DNA of 15,886 bases from Candidatus Nanopelagicales bacterium (GTDB lineage: Bacteria; Actinomycetota; Actinomycetes; S36-B12), in contig JAURQC010000055.1 of the NCBI GenBank assembly GCA_030836325.1, forward strand, positions 1 to 15,886, given 5' to 3'. Both the position numbers and the translations under genes were made by a program. Positions 14,038 to 15,886 of the stretch are shown here, piece after piece. The first letter of the stretch is position 1. Each line of letters opens with the position of its first letter. A model generated the notes under the pieces. It was not told where the DNA came from. It saw only the letters and a list, made by a program, of their open reading frames with translations, and searched no databases.

Positions 14038-14097
14038 CCACAGGTTGTGGTCCTGCTACACAGGTCGTCCACAGGGTTTCCCCAAGAATCCCCACAG
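14038..14097. repeat. Repeated CCACAG motifs in the nrdR leader
   Basis: CCACAGG occurs at 14038-14044 and 14069-14075, and CCACAG at 14092-14097. A CACAGG lies at 14059-14064 and an inverted TTGTGG at 14045-14050. Two of the copies extend to TCATCCACA and TCGTCCACA, close to DnaA boxes (TTATCCACA). They may be protein-binding sites or RNA structure in the leader. Confidence 0.4.
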
Positions 14098-14145
14098 ATG
14101 GCCGAACTGCCGAAACAGATGTGACGAGAGTGACAGGAGGGGACC

Positions 14146-14646
14146 ATGAGGTGTCCGTTCTGCCGTGAAGAAGATTCACGCGTCGTCGACTCACGCACGT
14201 CCGATGAGGGAAGCGCGATCCGGCGACGCCGCGAGTGCGCTTCCTGCGGTCGACGCTTCACTACCTCCGAGACCGCTCAGTTGAACGTAGTCAAGCACTC
14301 GGGAGCCAGCGAACCTTTCGTTCGCGCCAAGGTCGTTACCGGGGTGCGAAAGGCATGCCAGGGTCGACCGGTAAACGAGGATCAGATTGCGGTCCTGGCC
14401 CAAAGGGTTGAGGACGCATTGCGCGCCACGGGCAACGCCGAGATTCCAGCCGAGGAAGTCGGCCTGGCGATTCTCGGGCCGCTTCGTGAACTTGACGAGG
14501 TCGCGTACTTGAGATTCGCGTCGGTGTATCGCAGCTTCGACTCCCTGGAGGACTTCGAGGCGGAGATCACGCTGCTTCGAGCCGAAGGCGAGGCAACGGC
14601 AACCGAGCCCACCGTCACACCCCAGAGCCAAACTGCCCCGACGTAG
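14146..14646 (+). CDS. nrdR: Transcriptional repressor NrdR
   Basis: A 166-residue nucleotide-sensing repressor of ribonucleotide reductase genes. The N-terminal zinc ribbon has Cys3 and Cys6 (R-C-P-F-C) and Cys31 and Cys34 (C-A-S-C-G), followed by the R-R-F-T-T segment. An ATP-cone domain (about 46-136) binds ATP or dATP and controls DNA binding. The C-terminal tail is about 15 residues longer than usual and rich in Thr, Glu and Pro. The ATG at 14146 has a strong ribosome site, AGGAGGGG. Its promoter at 13970-13998 carries a possible NrdR box, so autoregulation is likely. The downstream gene is its expected target nrdJ, 121 bases away with no obvious terminator between. Confidence 0.97.
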   Translation: MRCPFCREEDSRVVDSRTSDEGSAIRRRRECASCGRRFTTSETAQLNVVKHSGASEPFVRAKVVTGVRKACQGRPVNEDQIAVLAQRVEDALRATGNAEIPAEEVGLAILGPLRELDEVAYLRFASVYRSFDSLEDFEAEITLLRAEGEATATEPTVTPQSQTAPT

Positions 14647-14663
14647 ACGTAGGAACCTGACCT

Positions 14664-14711
14664 CACAACTGAATTTCCACAACTGCACCAGCACAACTGC
14701 ACCAGCACAAC
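14664..14711 (+). repeat. 14-bp tandem repeat between nrdR and nrdJ
   Basis: The unit CACAACTGCACCAG is present twice exactly (14678-14691, 14692-14705). It is preceded in phase by a diverged unit starting CACAACTG (14664) and followed by a partial CACAAC (14706). This gives about 3.4 units with a strict 14-base period. The stretch is purine-poor on the top strand and has no obvious secondary structure. It lies in the nrdJ leader, ending 56 bases before the start codon. Function unknown. Confidence 0.85.
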
Positions 14712-14767
14712 GAGACAACACCAGACTTCCCAGCTACCTATCCGCTCGAGAAAGAAAGGCACCACCG

Positions 14768-15886
14768 ATGTCCCAAACCATCAGCACACCCGCGGGGTTC
14801 GTGCACAACACCCTGCACGGCCCCGGCTTGGCTATCGAGCGGCTTTACACCACCGCCGGTGTTCACCCGTACGACGACGTCACGTGGGAGCGCCGGGACG
14901 TGGTGCAAAACAACTGGAAGACTGGCGAGGTCGTCTTCGAGCAGCGCGGGGTTGAGTTTCCCGACTTCTGGAGCGTCAACGCTTCCACCATCGTCACCAC
15001 GAAGTATTTCCGCGGCGCAGTGGGTACCGAGGCTCGCGAGTGGAGTTTGAAGCAGCTCATCGACCGCGTGGTGCTCACCTACACAAAGGCGGGCAAGGAG
15101 AACGGGTACTTCCGCAGTGATGAAGATGCCGAGATCTTCGAGCACGAGCTCACCTACATGCTCCTGCACCAGGTCTTCAGCTTCAACTCACCCGTATGGT
15201 TCAACGTCGGCACCACCGCACCTCAGCAGGTCAGCGCCTGCTTCATCCTCAGCGTCGACGACACCATGGACTCGATCCTCAACTGGTACAAGGAAGAGGG
15301 CTTCATCTTCAAGGGTGGTTCCGGTGCCGGCCTGAACCTTTCGCGTATCCGTTCCAGCAAGGAACTGCTCCGCTCGTCGGGTGGCACTGCTTCCGGTCCG
15401 GTGTCGTTCATGCGTGGTGCGGACGCATCCGCGGGAACCATCAAGTCCGGTGGCGCCACCCGCCGCGCGGCGAAGATGGTGGTGCTGGATGTAGATCACC
15501 CAGACATCGAGGAGTTCATCGAAACCAAGGTTCGCGAAGAGGACAAGATCCGGGTGTTGCGCGATGCCGGCTACGACATGGATCTCGGCGGCCAGGACAT
15601 CACCTCGGTTCAGTACCAAAATGCCAACAACTCCGTTCGCGTGAGCGATGAATTCATGCGCGCGGTGGAAGGCGACGAGGACTTCGGCCTTAAGGCGCGC
15701 ACTGATGGCGAGATCATCGAAACGGTTAGCGCTAACCGACTGTTCCGCACCATGGCCGAGGCGGCCTGGGCGTGCGCTGATCCGGGTATCCAGTACGACG
15801 ACACCATCAACGACTGGCACACCAACCCCGAGACCGGTCGCATCAATGCATCTAACCCATGCTCGGAGTACATGAGCCTGGACAAC
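14768..15886 (+). CDS. nrdJ: Adenosylcobalamin-dependent (class II) ribonucleotide reductase, N-terminal part
   Basis: An open frame of 373 codons runs off the right edge; complete actinobacterial NrdJ is roughly two to three times longer. Class II RNR reduces ribonucleotides to deoxyribonucleotides using coenzyme B12 to generate a thiyl radical. Landmarks are V-S-A-C-F-I-L with Cys158, matching the first of the redox cysteine pair, and G-G-S-G-A-G-L-N-L-S (about 182-191). N-P-C-S-E (363-367) contains the Asn-x-Cys-x-Glu triad, with Cys365 as the likely thiyl radical site. No N-terminal ATP-cone is seen, so overall activity control may fall to NrdR. The ATG at 14768 follows GAAAGG at 14754-14759. 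I see no cobalamin riboswitch in the 121-base gap or in the nrdR leader. Confidence 0.95.
   Translation, partial: MSQTISTPAGFVHNTLHGPGLAIERLYTTAGVHPYDDVTWERRDVVQNNWKTGEVVFEQRGVEFPDFWSVNASTIVTTKYFRGAVGTEAREWSLKQLIDRVVLTYTKAGKENGYFRSDEDAEIFEHELTYMLLHQVFSFNSPVWFNVGTTAPQQVSACFILSVDDTMDSILNWYKEEGFIFKGGSGAGLNLSRIRSSKELLRSSGGTASGPVSFMRGADASAGTIKSGGATRRAAKMVVLDVDHPDIEEFIETKVREEDKIRVLRDAGYDMDLGGQDITSVQYQNANNSVRVSDEFMRAVEGDEDFGLKARTDGEIIETVSANRLFRTMAEAAWACADPGIQYDDTINDWHTNPETGRINASNPCSEYMSLDN

Noticed and set aside
14034..14097. Replication origin, from DnaA-box-like motifs
   Set aside because: There are only two or three imperfect boxes, no AT-rich unwinding region, and none of the dnaA, dnaN or gyrase neighbours.
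14664..14711. CRISPR array
   Set aside because: The repeat unit is only 14 bases with no spacers between copies, so it is a simple tandem repeat.
14647..14767. Cobalamin riboswitch before nrdJ
   Set aside because: The gap is too short for one, and neither it nor the nrdR leader contains a B12-box-like sequence; most of the gap is the 14-base repeat.

Overview
This window is ordinary-looking actinobacterial chromosome. The evidence is the housekeeping order miaB, miaA, dapF, hflX, dinG-type helicase, lexA, LysM protein, nrdR, nrdJ, which is familiar from mycobacteria and streptomycetes. GC content is fairly high, GTG starts are frequent, and LexA boxes are of the TCGAAC-N4-GTTCGA type. I cannot name a genus. 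I see no rRNA, tRNA, CRISPR array, insertion sequence, phage gene or integration site, and no intergenic stretch longer than about 260 bases.

Layout. (1) 1-426 is the C-terminal end of an MMPL/RND-type transporter cut by the window edge. (2) 511-3194 is a small catabolic-looking group: a CitE/HpcH-type CoA-ester lyase, a MaoC-fold hydratase and a cytochrome P450. The gap before the lyase carries a Fur-family-like palindrome, and part of that motif recurs before the P450. (3) 3265-5627 holds miaB and miaA, the two-gene pathway that makes ms2i6A37 in tRNA. (4) 5573-7543 is an insertion into the housekeeping order: a PIG-L/LmbE de-N-acetylase on the minus strand, convergent with and overlapping miaA, and a divergent GT4 glycosyltransferase. 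(5) 7548-11804 runs dapF, hflX and a DinG/XPD-type iron-sulfur helicase, tightly packed. (6) 11797-13203 is the SOS control locus. lexA is convergent with the helicase gene and divergent from a membrane-anchored LysM protein of the YneA/ChiZ type; the shared intergenic region holds at least three LexA boxes. (7) 13214-13921 is a secreted SGNH hydrolase. (8) 14146 to the end is nrdR followed by the coenzyme-B12-dependent ribonucleotide reductase gene nrdJ, which is cut by the right edge.

How the parts connect. Regions 5, 6 and 8 link DNA repair, the SOS division checkpoint and dNTP supply. A well-formed promoter (TTGCAC-N17-TACAGT) lies upstream of nrdR, with an NrdR-box-like palindrome on its predicted start site, so nrdR probably represses its own transcript and nrdJ. 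Five genes lack a Shine-Dalgarno sequence and have a -10-like hexamer exactly at -12 to -7 from a GTG codon. This points to leaderless transcription and helps choose start codons. I did not find a convincing entirely new system. The most interesting items are the lyase/MaoC/P450 group with its metalloregulator-like site, the PIG-L/GT4 pair, and the regulatory layouts at lexA and nrdR.
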